Under the pieces are notes generated by a model. That model was not told the origin of the DNA. It did no database searches and was given only the letters and a program-made list of their open reading frames with translations. A program made the translations under genes and the position numbers. Source: Chloranthus sessilifolius (lineage: Eukaryota > Streptophyta > Magnoliopsida > Chloranthales > Chloranthaceae). Taken from it: 64,000 nt of DNA. The stretch is from assembly GCA_021018995.1 (NCBI GenBank), contig CM037591.1, positions 72,443,901-72,507,900 of the forward strand, read 5' to 3'. This document shows, piece by piece, positions 33,715 through 46,234 of the stretch. The first letter of the stretch is position 1, and every line of letters begins with the position of its first letter.

Positions 33715-36390
33715 TTGGTTTCTTTCACTAGACAGTTGAAGTTATTTAAAATGATGAGATGAAAAAATTTAGAATACAAAGGTGGAGTGAAATAGCTATG
33801 AAATTAGCAACCTAAAATACACACAGCCTACAAGATATAGGGTTATTGTAGCAAGTTTTGATAAGTAAGAGTTTGTCCTACAGAGAAATTGATCTAGAAC
33901 TTAAAATGGGCTATAATAGTAGGCCTTCAGATATGGCAATAGATCTGACAATCCTAAAGAAAGGGAGTTGAATGTCACAACTACACTTAATTACCTATCA
34001 AAAAGAAAAGAAATAAAGTGCAGTCCTATCCTAAGAAAGGGTTATGAAGACGGTGGTGATGGTGTGTTAAAATAAAGATAAAAAAATGAGAATTAAGCAG
34101 TTTAGGCTAAGGTTCATTTAGTTATGTAACTCAGATTTTGGGTTGTCTCTGCAACCAATCCTTACTGAAGTGTTATCAAAAACCTCAGCAAGGTAGAAGA
34201 ATCCAACTTAGCCCATGCCAGTTGGACTGCTCTTAAGGTTATACTCTATCCACTTAAATGGCCACAGACTATCTAATAGAGTCTATCAAATCCCATTGAT
34301 TAAAATAGAAAAGCTAGCCTAGTCCAAAGGAGTAGAATGATCCTAACCAATGAATTAAATCGGGCCATGAATACCATTGCAGACACTATGTTTGCCACGT
34401 TACAAGCTCTCCAGATCTGCTTATAGATCTGACAAACATTTATAGGAGTTCCAACACATAAAATCCTATTTGTGTGTCAAGGGCCAGCAGCACAATGAGC
34501 TGACACAACGGAAAAGCAACAAGTTGAATTGGGACATAAACACAACTGGCCATTGCTATGAAAGGGCTACACTGACCCAACCACAAGTCTGTAATCACTA
34601 CAGAGAAGCCAGATCTAACATCTGATAGTGATAAAATAAAATAGAGGGGAGCTCGTTCCTACACAACCTCTCACTAGGCTACAAGCTCAAGTGCAGAGGA
34701 GAAGAATCCTTCTCAGATCTGTGACCAAGACTTGCCCTAGGGCTATAGTCTGTCGACTCAAATGGTCACAGGCTATCCATAGAGGCTCCCTTACCCACAG
34801 ATGATGAGATGGAACATGTAAACTGCTACTGCCACTATGATCCCAGGGCTACAAGCTCAAGCTTCCATGGGCCTTTAAATGAGCTCAAATCCTAAATGCA
34901 TGCTATAACCTGAATAGAACTACAAGAAAATAGGAAAATAATAGATTAAATAAACATTTGAAGCACAAATTCTATTGATCTAAGTTACCAACAATGAAAT
35001 TTCTCAAGGCAGTAGCCTTGTGCACAACAGCTCTTCACAATAAAATCCCAATGTTTAAATGACCTATTACAAAACTAAATTAAATTACAGCTAATTGCTT
35101 ACCAAAGGTTTAGCCAGCAAGTGTTGGGCTAACACTGAAGAAAAAAATGGATAAAGAGGTGATCAAACCCTAACCCTAACCCTAATTTTCTTGAGCTCTC
35201 AGCTGACAGAGGTTGAAGGAAAGTGTGATTGATAAAATCTAAGTTATAAGCACAACTTATATACTTAGTCCTAATGATGTGGCTGAGAGAAGAGTAAACC
35301 CTAGTTTTTCAAGCATGATGTGGCACTGTTACAACTCTTGGATGGCTTAGGATGCATGCATCAGAATCCGTGTCTTAGGGTGCTTGCCCTAGACCTAGGG
35401 AAATCCTCAAAAGGTCCTTGAGTTAAGATTGAGAAGTGGAGAGCTCGAGCTTAGCGAGGCTGGCTCCTGCATATCACTTTTGTCACGTAGTTGCAGAGTG
35501 TTCACGGGGTAGAGTTTGGCTTTGAATATTGTTGTCTCGCGCAATAGGACTTTGGATAATCATGCAACTGCTTTAGCTATGAATGCACTCGTGCAGTAGA
35601 GCTTCAGAAGTTTTCTTTCCCGAGGTACTCGCATAGATGCCTTTACATCTTGCCCGATTCAGGGTTAAGCTTGTAGGCTCGCGAGAGCTACGCGAGAGAA
35701 CTTCTAGGCGCCTCTCTCTTCCAGAGCCACGCGAGAACTTAACGAGGTCTTTACTGTTGTTTGTGCCAATTGGTCTCGCAAGGTAGTCCTTGCGGTTGCA
35801 TTAAGGCTTGATCCTCACATGTAATTCGCGAGTTGTATTTCTAAAGGCTTAGTGTGTGGGAGCTCTGCAAGTTTCTTCACATGTTGATTGCAGCTAAAGT
35901 GCTCAACTGTTGCGTTAGAGGTTGCTTTATGATAATACCTTCATTGAGCTACGCAACTTCTTTGCGAGCTCTAATATGCTGCATGTCTTAGCTGCGCGAG
36001 AGAGTTTTGCCAGTGAATTGAACAGCATGAGGCAACACCTGAACTGAGCGAGATAGGTCATTGGCTCCTCTGCTGCTATGCACATGCTTCTTTTGCAGCT
36101 TCCTCCACTCTCATCTATACTTGGTTCATCTATTAGACTTTCTTGGTCCATCATGATATGCAAAATAGTCACGCTGGTGTGTACCACCATGGTGTTCCAT
36201 CAATCTCTGGCTCAGCTGTCATCTTTTGCTTGCATTCTCTCTTCTTGGCACCAAAGACATGGACTCTGTGTTAAGCTGCATAATTTATTACTAACTACAA
36301 AACACACTTAAGCAATAATTATTAGTCAACTTCAAGGTCTAGCAAGGGCTAGGTTAAGAGGTGAAAAGTGGTACTTTTCAGTGAATAACA
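33715..36390 (-). mobile_element. 3' LTR of an Athila-like element (TGTT family)
   Basis: The minus strand begins TGTTATTCACTGAAAAGTACC at 36390, directly after a G-rich polypurine tract (36406-36391), so this is a 3' LTR of an element whose internal part lies to the right. It is about 2.68 kb; the left end is approximate. A TATA box lies near 35264-35273 and a GCGAG/GCGCAA-type array at 35370-35990. A short run of CCCTAA units (35166-35185) lies inside and is not telomeric. Confidence 0.75.
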
Positions 36391-36406
36391 CACCCCCAAT
36401 CCTAAT
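36391..36406 (-). other. Polypurine tract of the Athila-like element
   Basis: The minus strand reads ATTAGGATTGGGGGTG before TGTTATTC. The preceding context (CTCCACTAGGGATCACCTAGG near 36515-36535; AGGGACTAGCAAAG near 36412) also precedes the 3' LTR at 50846, tying the two families together. Confidence 0.75.
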
Positions 36407-38315
36407 CTTTGCTAGTCCCTGAGCAAAGAAAAATTTAAACAGCTACTATAAGAATGGAAATGCCACTTTCGTAGGGAGCACGGATGCATTTAGCTTATGC
36501 ATCAAGCCTTTTAAACCCCTAGGTGATCCCTAGTGGAGGAGTGAAGTCTCCTGAGGGTTTTTAGTGAAGGTACCACCAAACTTCTCAATGAAATAATTAA
36601 TAAAAGTGCAACACATTGGATAATCAGTTTGAAATAAATATAGTTCCTTCCACCGTTGCTCAGTCAAAATTAAAGGAGTTCCAAAGCAAATATGCAAATA
36701 GTTTAACACCTTAGTCATGCATGCATGCTCATCACATACAATTAGCTGACACCAAGAAAATAATATGTGCAAAATAGTACTAAGCTTACTAGTACATCAA
36801 AATTTAGGTTCAAACAATGCCCCAATGATTTCAAGCTCATACCCAATGCTTACCAGGGCCATTTTTCGCAAATGAATTTAAGGGTGTACCATTTCACAGA
36901 AGCTCAAGAGCAGTTACATACCCCAAATGGGTTTGCAAGCATGAGCATGGGCATTGCTTCTAATTTCTAACATCATGAAGTACTCTCACCATAGATTAAA
37001 CATTCCCTCATCTTCACATGACAGTTTATTTGACTTTGGATCAACAAGAGGTTTCCATGGGTTGTAATGTGGCTTATTAGTGTGGTTAGTAAAGAATAAA
37101 AGGGATAAAAAGGGATTGAAAATTGAGAAATCAATACAGGTAGGTGATGATTCATGACTTCACCTTCTTCATTTCAGCACAAGTTCATCTTCTTTTGAAA
37201 TTTCAGAGCTAATGTGGCCAACTTCTTCTCTTCTTTTCAACATTTCCAATAGAATTCTTCTTTTGGCTTCTATTTCTTTTCCTTTTTTTTTATTTTTGTA
37301 TTTATTTATTTATTTTTTATGATGGTTGCCACACATCTACAATTACTACACTGTTATTTACAGATCTCCTCTCTTCTCCTTTCACCAAATGTTAAACTTT
37401 ACTCACCTATCTTCAACATTCTCTTCTTTACCTTCTGAATTCTCAGAGTGAGGGTAGGGCTGAATTAAGTTAAGAGGTTCAGGTTCAAGTACTTTAGTGT
37501 TTGTTGAAGAAAAATGGAGCTTTAAGCCTCGAAAAGTGTATGCACAAGGGTAGTTTCATTGGTTTGCTCTTTTAGGCTCAAACTGTCCAAATGAAGGCCT
37601 TGTTCCTTTCCTTGGTGTCATGATTTCTGTCAAACAACTTCAACTTGGGGTGTCTAACTTCTAGTTAAAAGGGTTTGACTCAGTCAGTCCTTAGAAGTGA
37701 AAAAAGTTGCCAAAGACACTCTTAAAAAAAAAAATTTACAGGCTCAAAGCTCACTGGGTATGGTCTTCAATTGAACTCAAAGGGGTATGCTTTTACCTGT
37801 TTCTCTCCTTACTGGTTCACTAACTACTATTTATAAAAGATTTCCTGATGTTCACCTCATATAAGTATCGATTTTTAAATGACTTTAGTATTAAAAAGGT
37901 TTGCACAGTGTTTAAGTTTCCTAACTTTAAACATTGCTTAGGTGAAGTTCATTATATTAATTCCTCATTTAGTTAAGACTGCTACACTTAGGTTAACTAT
38001 ATTATTGGCAATCCTTTCTACACCCCCAAACCTATGAGGAGCAGTGTCCTCACTGATTTAAAAATAAAGGGCATATGCAGTAGGGAACATAGACAAAATT
38101 AGACACAAAATAAAGGAAGTGAAAGCATGAAAGAAAGTACACACAAGCAACTAGAATAAACAATGCAGATATGAAGTAAGAAGTAAAGCAACCAAAACAT
38201 AACAAAAAGGAATTTCATTAATGCAGTAAAATTTTGTACAATGTAAGGGAAAAGTGATCTACAAAAAATTAACGAAAAAACATCCTAATTAACTATAGGT
38301 GTATATCTAATTATC
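36407..38315 (-). other. 3' internal region of the Athila-like element, no gene seen
   Basis: Non-coding, with T-rich stretches near 37280-37320. The first 150 bases are related in reverse to 50690-50845. No recognised domain. Confidence 0.55.
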
Positions 38316-39803
38316 CTAATAATCTAATGGCTCAGTCTTGAATCGAGGTCTTTTGCCTTTTTCTTTAGTAGCACCAAGAGAAGTAGCAAAAGGGGGAGGC
38401 TCTGCTGGTTGTGGAGGAGCTGTGCCAGTTAATTCAGCAAGTCTCCTATCAAGGATTTCTGATTTTATTTTAGCAAGCCGAGTTCTCGTTTCATAGAGCT
38501 CCCTGGTGGCCTTTGCAACATCTTTTGAGCTAGCTAATCTTTTCTCTATGCCATCAGCTCTCATCTTCTTCGTGGTTGCTGTATTCTTTTCAGCTTCATA
38601 TTGAATCAAAATCCTACCCCATCCCTTAGATATACCTATCAGTTTAACTCAATGATCGAACTCCATTCGATTGATTTTCTATTCATAGGGTTGTTTGATG
38701 GAGTTTCTGAAGGGCATGTGGGCATGATCCCCACATGCCCTTATTGACATCATTCTCAAGGTATGAGTTCTCTTGTATGGCATAAACGAGAGTGGAGTAG
38801 GGAGGTATGGAAAAGGAAGAGGCTGGAAGGATGTGCTCTTGATCATTTGAAGAAGATCCAACCACTAAGGGAGAGGGGATTGATGAGGTGAATATGGAGG
38901 GTAAAGGGTGATGGATTGTAGGTCCAGGCCGAGGGTCTATTTGAGTAGGAATTGAGGTGGTTGGGATGAGGTCTTCCACATCAGTTGCAGCATTAAAGGT
39001 TGTTACAGCAGGTGGGGATTAGGTAGGGAAATAATGAGCAACTGGATAGGGGTAGGATCAGATTCAGGTTCAGTTTGAGTGGAGGTATTGGTAAATGTAG
39101 TTAGAGGGATAATGGGGATAGGTTTAATGGTTGTAATGGTAGTTGTGGTGATAGCTGAGGTTATGGGTTGGGGAGAAGGAGGTGGGGTAGGTAAATGGGT
39201 GGTTGGTGGGGTAGGTGATTGTTTTGATGTTGCGATTAAAAGTGATAAGGAGGCTTGGATGGCTTCTAAGCTGGTGCGGATGGAGGTTTGGTCTGGGAGG
39301 TTGGAGTGCATGGCATGCAGGTTGGCATCAATGGATGATTGTGTTTGGGAGTTAGCCAACACTTGTGCTTGAAGGGAGAGTAATAGGTTAAAGATATGGG
39401 GTAGGAAATTAGAGGTGGGGGGTGGAATTAGTTGAAATGGGGAGGTGGGTATATGAGTGAAGGTGGTGGCCTGTAGTGACTGTAGAGGAGGGGTAAAATA
39501 TAGAGGGGGAGGTGAGTCTAAAAGAGGTGTAAACTCATAGCTGATGTCCTCTATGATAGAGGACATCATGGCTGAGTATCCCTCTTCTGAAAGAGGGATT
39601 TGGTCATGGGTAGGTGGAACTAGAATGGATTGGTCTAAGGGTTCAAGGAACTCAGGTGGAAAAGGCGTGGAAGTTTCAATGCACTGGGGGGTGTAGTGGG
39701 GAACTATGTGGGATTTCAATGGTGGGAGGCTCAGGTTCAAAGGCTTGGGTTGGTGAAGGAGGCGGTAGATCAATGGTTGGGTCTGGGATAGTGGAGGTAT
39801 CAA
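38316..39803 (-). mobile_element. Pro/Ser/Thr-rich coiled-coil protein of the Athila-like element (fossil)
   Basis: Three minus-strand open stretches (39803-39003, 38979-38683, 38609-38316) lie in series and share composition. The first is rich in Pro, Ser, Thr and Leu and ends in a probable coiled coil (SLQAQVLANSQTQSSIDANL and SIRTSLEAIQASLSLLIA). The last is charged and helical (KKMRADGIEKRLASSKDVAK, TRTRLAKIKSEILDRRLAEL) and ends with a basic KGKRPRFK patch. It matches no gag, pol or envelope motif I know. Its position before the 3' end of an Athila-like element suggests the extra 3' gene of that lineage or a decayed gag. The copy is broken. Confidence 0.45.
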
Positions 39804-39944
39804 GAATAAGGATCGTTTGGGATATATAGGTGGGTTGGGGCTCTGTGTGGCCTTTTGATCATTTTCTTTTCTTTGTATAGGTGGGCTTCACAGGTGGGCT
39901 GTGGTGAGCTGGGTAAGTTGGCAAGGGTGTAGGTATAGTAATAG

Positions 39945-42900
39945 TAGGTATGTCGAATATTCCGTTTGACCTTCTAGACGAATACTGATGATTGTCTCTT
40001 ATGGGAGGACTACAGTGATTCGCGAGTTGAGAGAGAAATGTTTTGAAAACATTAGACTTAATATCATTTAACTACATTTTACAAGAAATATCGAGTAGAT
40101 CAAGAGGGGAGATACTTACCTGATTTATTGCTGCGAGAGGCTTTTGCTTGCGATGGTACTTGGCTGGCTGCTGTGGTGGTGTCGAGATGGGACATTAGAG
40201 GGTTTTCTCTCCTTTATTTTTATTGTAGCAGGGCCTGATGCTCGCCGGTGGGATGGGATGTGAGGATTGCCTGATGAGATGTTCGCGATGGAACTTCAAT
40301 GTTCGATGGGTGCGATGGGACGTTGGAGAAATTTCTCTCCTCTTCTATCGGTGGTCATGTATTTCTGATGCGATGGAGTTTAGCGACTGCAACATGATGG
40401 GGCATTCAGGAGTCGTCATGATGGGTCATGATGATTGTCATGGTAAGACATTTGGAGGGAGGTTTGACTCATTACAATGGGATATTTGATGAGCCTTCCC
40501 TTCGGGTTGTGTGCCATAGCGGGTTGCGACAGAATTTCGGGGAAGTGTAATCGGTGATAGGACATTGGTGGTTATGCGAGGAAAAGCTATGCTCATTTCC
40601 TTCTTTGGTAGCTCTTAGGCTATATGACAAGATCAGGTTGTAGTTGTATCACGACAGGGTTTATGAGTGTATGATGGAGTGTCGGTCCGATGAGCCTTTA
40701 GCATTTTTACGACATGATGGGATAATGGTGGTGTCTTGACGTTGTGACAAGACTTGCCCTTTGGCCTTGGTGATGTGGTGGGGTTTTTAGCATCACGGTG
40801 GGACATGGGGGCACGTGAGGTTACGCGATGGGTAAAGGGAGAGTGATTCTGATCATGACGGGACAAGTAGTGTGATTGGTTACTTCGTCGTTGTTAATTT
40901 TTGCTTTGTGTTACGGGGAGGTTTTGTATTTAGTGATGGAGCCGTGAGTGTTGATTTTATTTTATTTTATCTTGTCGGCTTATTTTGTGTAGCGGGTGTT
41001 GGGGAGTGGTAACGGGTACTTGTGAGTACACGATGAGACTCTAGGAATAATCTTGATCACTGTCGGACGTGAATTGTGGTAGCATCTTAGGAGGTGATTT
41101 GGTCGTGATGGGACTACAGGGAGATAGTCTTGTGTATGGTTGGAAATAGTTTGTATGTTTTAAGATGGTCTAATAGAGTTTGAGGGTGGCTTGTGTTGGT
41201 GTTATATCGGCTTGATTTTTGATGGGTTCTTATTTGATGAGTTTAAGTGGTTATTTTGGAGCGTGTGTGTGCATATAGGCGAGGTTTTTCAGATTTTCAG
41301 GGCGTGTTTGCCAAAGTCAGTGTCTGTGCGCGAATTTTGTTTTGTGGGTGTTGTTCGGTGTAGGTACCTAAGTCTGTGGCTTCATCTCTGACCGTTGCTG
41401 TTCGCTTACAAATTTTTTGCTCACACCTGGGTGAGTACGTGCCAGGTGTAGGGCATTTAATTCAATTGTGCACCTTGTTGTGCATGCACGATTGAGGGAT
41501 TTTGAAGTCAATTACGCGGTCTATTGTGCGTGCATAATCCAATTACATGCTCTGTTAAGAGAGCGTGATTGACACGTCACCGAGTCACTGTGTGGGTGAT
41601 CCTTGGAATTGGGCATAGGGTGGTGGGAGCACGATTGGGATGTAATTTTAATTGCTTTCTCTGATGGGCTCACATGATTTGAATTATGTGCCGATGTCCC
41701 TACGCGTGATTCACTTGTGCGGCTATGGTCGGGCACACAATTTGCCCGCATTCCATATAAGCCGAAAAAAATTTCATTTCCCCTATGCTTTCTGGTTTCT
41801 TCTCTGATTTTTTATTTCCTTGTTTCCTAGTGCCCTGATTTCCATGTTTTTGTGGTATTTTTAGATCTGACGGCCTGACTTCGATGTCATTTTTGCATCG
41901 TTTCACACATTCTATGACTGAAAGTGGTTCCTGATGGTGGTGTAATCCGAGTTGTTGAAATGGTTTGGGGGGTGTTGGGATTGAGTTGCGATATGCATCC
42001 ATCATTATTGTTAAGAGGTGAAGATGGCGAGAAGGAAATCCTCCAAATGGATGGAAAGGGTGTTACCCAACCAATCCTCCCCTCGCTTTTTTGTTGCTTC
42101 TGATTGGATGTTTCGTGCATCATGTTTTGGGCTTGTGTTCATTTTTGATTTTGTGTTTATTTTTAGTTGTATGTTTAGGTCCTAGGTCTCCATTTTGGAT
42201 TGTATGTTTGGGAGGTATGCCTCCGGTGATACCTGTAAAATCTTTATCATAAATAAAATGGTATTTTGTTTATTCTGTTTGTTTGTTTTTATGTTTGTTC
42301 ATGTTTATTATTGTATGTTTCTTGTTTGTCCTAGTTTGGATGTTTTTGGTCCCATGGCAAAAAAGTAAGGAACAGCCTGAAAATAAAAAACGCCCCAGTT
42401 TGGGGTGTCATGACCTGAGTAATGCTACCAAGGTCTAGCGCTCTTAAAAAAAATGCCTGTGTCAAGCTACGGTAGGGACTTTTATCGGCCTCACAGATGT
42501 CCTGGAGTGTATTTGTAATGGTCCAATGTTAGAAAGTAGTTTGATTATTTCAGCCACATTCTAGACTTGATTGTGTAAGTGTTGAATGATCATCATGTAT
42601 CGTAGCTTTTAGCAAGATTGAGGTGAATGGTAGGTAATGGGTGATTGCATCGCTTATCATTCAAAAGTTTTCAATTTTATTCTGAATGAGATTTTGAAAG
42701 TCATTTAACTCATTGTCCGAAGAGAAAATAAAGGGTGGAGGAGAGATAAAGTTTATTGATCTGAGGGTAGCTTCCGCTTTAATCGATTTTTGAAATAGTA
42801 GTCAACTACTTTCTTCTCTGGTGGGTAGTGCGGTGCCATAATTGAGCTCTCTGTCATGGTTCACCACCATCAAATTATCAAATTATATTATTAGCAGGAG

Positions 42901-43560
42901 TTTTGTCCTCCTCCACTAGCGTACGACGATAACTAGTAGTGCGAAGATGTCAGGGATGCCCTCACGTCCTTAATAGGATTACCAGGAATGCCCTTACAAT
43001 TTTCTAACGCTTCCCTGAATTCATTGACTGTTCATTTGTCGTATTGCTCTTGCATGGTTGTGCTTCTTTTCTGTATATTTTTTTGACAATCTGCTAACGT
43101 AAGACTTATGAGGTTTGATGGAACCTTGAATTTTCATTTTTTCTGCTCTGACATCAACTCCAATGGTTGGAAGGGTGTGTGAGAATCTAGAGTATTTCAA
43201 AAAGAGTTCCATGATCCACTAGTCCTTTCGATCAACTTTCCCGAATAGGAGGGTGGTTAATGAGTCAGATGATTCTCAAATTGGTTTCGAAAATAATGAC
43301 CTACGGCCAACAAATGCCTTGCGATGACTACGAGGGTGCTAAATATATAAGTATGTCTATTTAGGCTACGAAATATGATGATCGAGTTAGGGTAGCATTT
43401 TGGGGCTTAGGAAGTCCTTCCCCTCTTGCTATTTCCTGTACATGTTGTCGAGATAATATAACTACTTATTGCATGGGGTTTGATTTCCTTCTAGTGAGGC
43501 GATTGTGTAGTGATTGTCTTAGCACTAGCTCCCCAACTTTAGATTCTCGGTCTGATAAGA
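39945..43560 (-). mobile_element. 3' region of the gag-only Tat-like element, copy 2
   Basis: Near copy of 24719-30160 without the solo LTR; long stretches are over 90% identical by eye (for example 28840-28960 against 42220-42350). The left end stops abruptly against the Athila-like internal sequence at 39944. The right end runs on into minus-strand gag. Short open frames are present but no gene is recognised. Confidence 0.75.
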
Positions 43561-43587
43561 GTTATAAATCAAAGATATTGTTGAAAG

Positions 43588-43609
43588 ATATATATATATA
43601 TATATATAT
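43588..43609. repeat. (TA)n microsatellite
   Basis: About 11 TA units. Confidence 0.95.
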
Positions 43610-43869
43610 TTGTTTTGTATACCTTTTATATTTTTTGTTATTATTATTGTGTTATGGTACAACATCAATTCTTTAAGCGGATATTGACTCAGGAAGTCCG
43701 CTTGGTAGGATATGTTGGATGGCCAAAGTGATTGTTCAATTAGATAATATTGTTTCGGGGTCCTCGATCCCTTTCGATCTGACCGATGTGGGATGAGAAA
43801 GATGTTATGTTTAGGTTTGTGTTTTGGATGATATGAGATTCGTTGAAGTATGCGTGGCATCTTTTAACT

Positions 43870-45780
43870 TCTTCTTTTGATAAATCTTTTATGGCCGGGG
43901 CCTCCTTGTCAGGAGGGACCTTCTTTAATTTTCGATAGGGTGATTTATGGGTTGTTCGAAAGTTGCTCGTGGGTGAAGTTGGAGCGGGATGCGTTGAGAG
44001 GGAACGTGGTACTGTAAAGGTAATGAGAGGATAAGGCAGAGGTAGAGTAGGAGGAGAAGTTGCAAGGGCGTAGGCTAAGGTGGACCTTTCTCCATGTGAG
44101 GCATTTTTGTTTTCCCTTGTTTCATTTGATGCGTATTTTGGATTTATTATGAGGTTGTTTTAAAGTTTTGTTTGTAATTTTTGGAGGATGTTTAGTGTCG
44201 AAGGTTTGACGTGACGGTATTATTTTTGGTTGGGGTTCTATGGGGACTTTGATTGTGAGGCCTATGGAGATTTTGATCTGAGATTCGGATGGAATTTCAG
44301 TTGTGATATCAATTTTATCATGTGAGGTTTGAGGATTAAGTGACATGTTAATTTGGATGTTGATCTTAGTCATAATATTTGGGTTTGATTTGATCTCGGG
44401 AGTGGGAGGAGTGACAGTTTTTTGGGTTTGTTTGTCGTCAGGTTCAGTGGTTTATCCGAAGGCGGTTGAAATTGGTGTGATAGGGATCGGCTTGATGATA
44501 GGTTCGGGCTTGATGATAGGACTAGTTTCGTTAACAGGTTCACGTTTGATGACAAGTCCAAGCTTGATGACGGGTTCAAGTTTAATGATGGGCTCGGTTT
44601 TGACGATAGGTTCATGTTCAATGATAGGTTTACATTTGCTAATAGTTTGAGGTTTGATGATAGGTTTGTGTTTGGTGATTGATTTAGGTTCGACGGTAGG
44701 TTCAGGTTCGATGATCGGTTTGATGATAGATTTAGGTTCGAGGCTTAGTTTCATAGTTGGTGGAACAGTAAGTTTAATAGTGGGTTAAGTTCTTGTTTCG
44801 GAGTTGAGGGAATGATAAGTTCGGTGGCAAGTTGTGTAGGGGTTAACTCACGAGTTGGTTCTGAAATTTGCCCAATTAGTATTCTGGAGTGGGTGGTTCG
44901 GAGGTTTTTTTGGCGATAGAGCTGGATTTGGGGATTCATTTTGAAGTTGGTGAGGTGACGAGTTCGGTAGTGAGTTTAGGTTTTGAAATGGGTTTTGGTT
45001 TGAGAGATGGTTCTGAGGTTGGTGGGGTGAAGTGTTTATTGAGTTTGAGTTTTAAAGTGGGTGTAGGGATTGATTCAGGGGCTGGTTTTGAGAATGGTGG
45101 GGCAACTTGCTTGACAATGTGTTTAATTTTGGGGGTTTGTTTCGAAGTTGATTTGGAAACGAGAGGGCTAGTGATTTCAGGGGTACATTGGATTACGGGT
45201 TTTGGTTCAGAGTTTAGTTTTGTGATTGATTTAAGTATGAATGGCATCGTATAATACCGATCGATTGATTCATTTGTTGGTAGGTTGTCAGATTCAAGGG
45301 TAGGCAGAGTCGGTTCGGAGATGATTGCATTGAGCTTGATCAACGAAGACAGCACCATCCACCGAGATTTTCCCTTGAAATTTCTAATTCCCCCTCACAT
45401 TGGCCACCAAATGGAAAAACTTAGTATTGTTGTCCCCTTCTTTCAACCAGTGAATGAGTGTACGGTGTCATATGCTAGGTGAGGCCCTGATTGAGTTAGG
45501 TCAAATAGCGGGTCATGAAAAGTGATGCTAGTTTGCGTGGCATCGGGGAGTTGGTTTTCATCATAGTACGGGTTCGTGTATTGGTTGTTGTATAAAGGTT
45601 GGTGAGGGTGTTGATCTCGGTTTGTGTGATCATTGGTTTTGGTCAAGGTATAGGTTGGGATATAGATCTTGAGCTTGGTCATATGGGTGGTATGGTTGAG
45701 GGTTTGTTTGGTTTTATCCTTCGTTCATGTTGATTTGTTCGGAGTCTAGAGTCTCATATAGGGTGTTTGTCCTAGGGTCA
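43870..45780 (-). mobile_element. Lys/Pro/Ile-rich repeat protein region of the gag-only Tat-like element (fossil)
   Basis: On the minus strand, open stretches 45358-44936, 44939-44751, 44754-44452 and 44373-44122 are all rich in Pro, Lys, Ile, Ser and Glu. The middle part is built of six-residue units such as EPIIKP, KPIIEP, EPIVKT, EPVIKL. It lies downstream of the gag core and so replaces or extends the gag C-terminus where protease and RT would be expected. No pol motif is seen. The copy is broken. Confidence 0.55.
44490..44750. repeat. Short tandem repeat coding (E/K)PII(K/E)P units
   Basis: Words of the type TTGATGATAGGTTC recur at about 18-bp or 36-bp spacing, in step with the six-residue protein units. 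Confidence 0.75.
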
Positions 45781-46234
45781 CCGGAAGATTCATTGGATGT
45801 TACAGTAGAGAGATTGAGGTCTCCATTCTTCAGGTGATGCTCTAGGCTTGTAGCGTGTTCTCAAAGGCTAGTGAAATCGGAGTAGTCACTTAGGATAAGA
45901 ACACTCCAGAGAGGCTCTCGGGTGTTGCCGATCATGATTTCTATCGTATCGGTTTATCTTGTCTGACTCCCCGTTTGAGTGGCAAGTCTCCTCCAGCAAT
46001 TGGAAAACGTCGGGAAGTCTTCGTCGCCTTCTTGTCTTATGTGCATCAAGTTAGCGAGACTGATTTCTTCGTGTGTTAAGTGTTGGTATTGGTCTAGGAA
46101 TCTGTCGGCTAAGTCTTAGAAGGTCTCAATTTGGGCTAGAGGTAGAGCAGCGAACCAATCAAGGGCTTCTCCTTTTAGAGAACTCTAAAAGTAGTGAATG
46201 AGAAGGCCCTGGTAATTGCGTATGGGTCGACAGT

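Noticed and set aside
35166-35185. Short CCCTAA run resembling telomere repeats
   Set aside because: Only about three units, inside an LTR; the same AACCCTAA words occur singly in related LTR copies.
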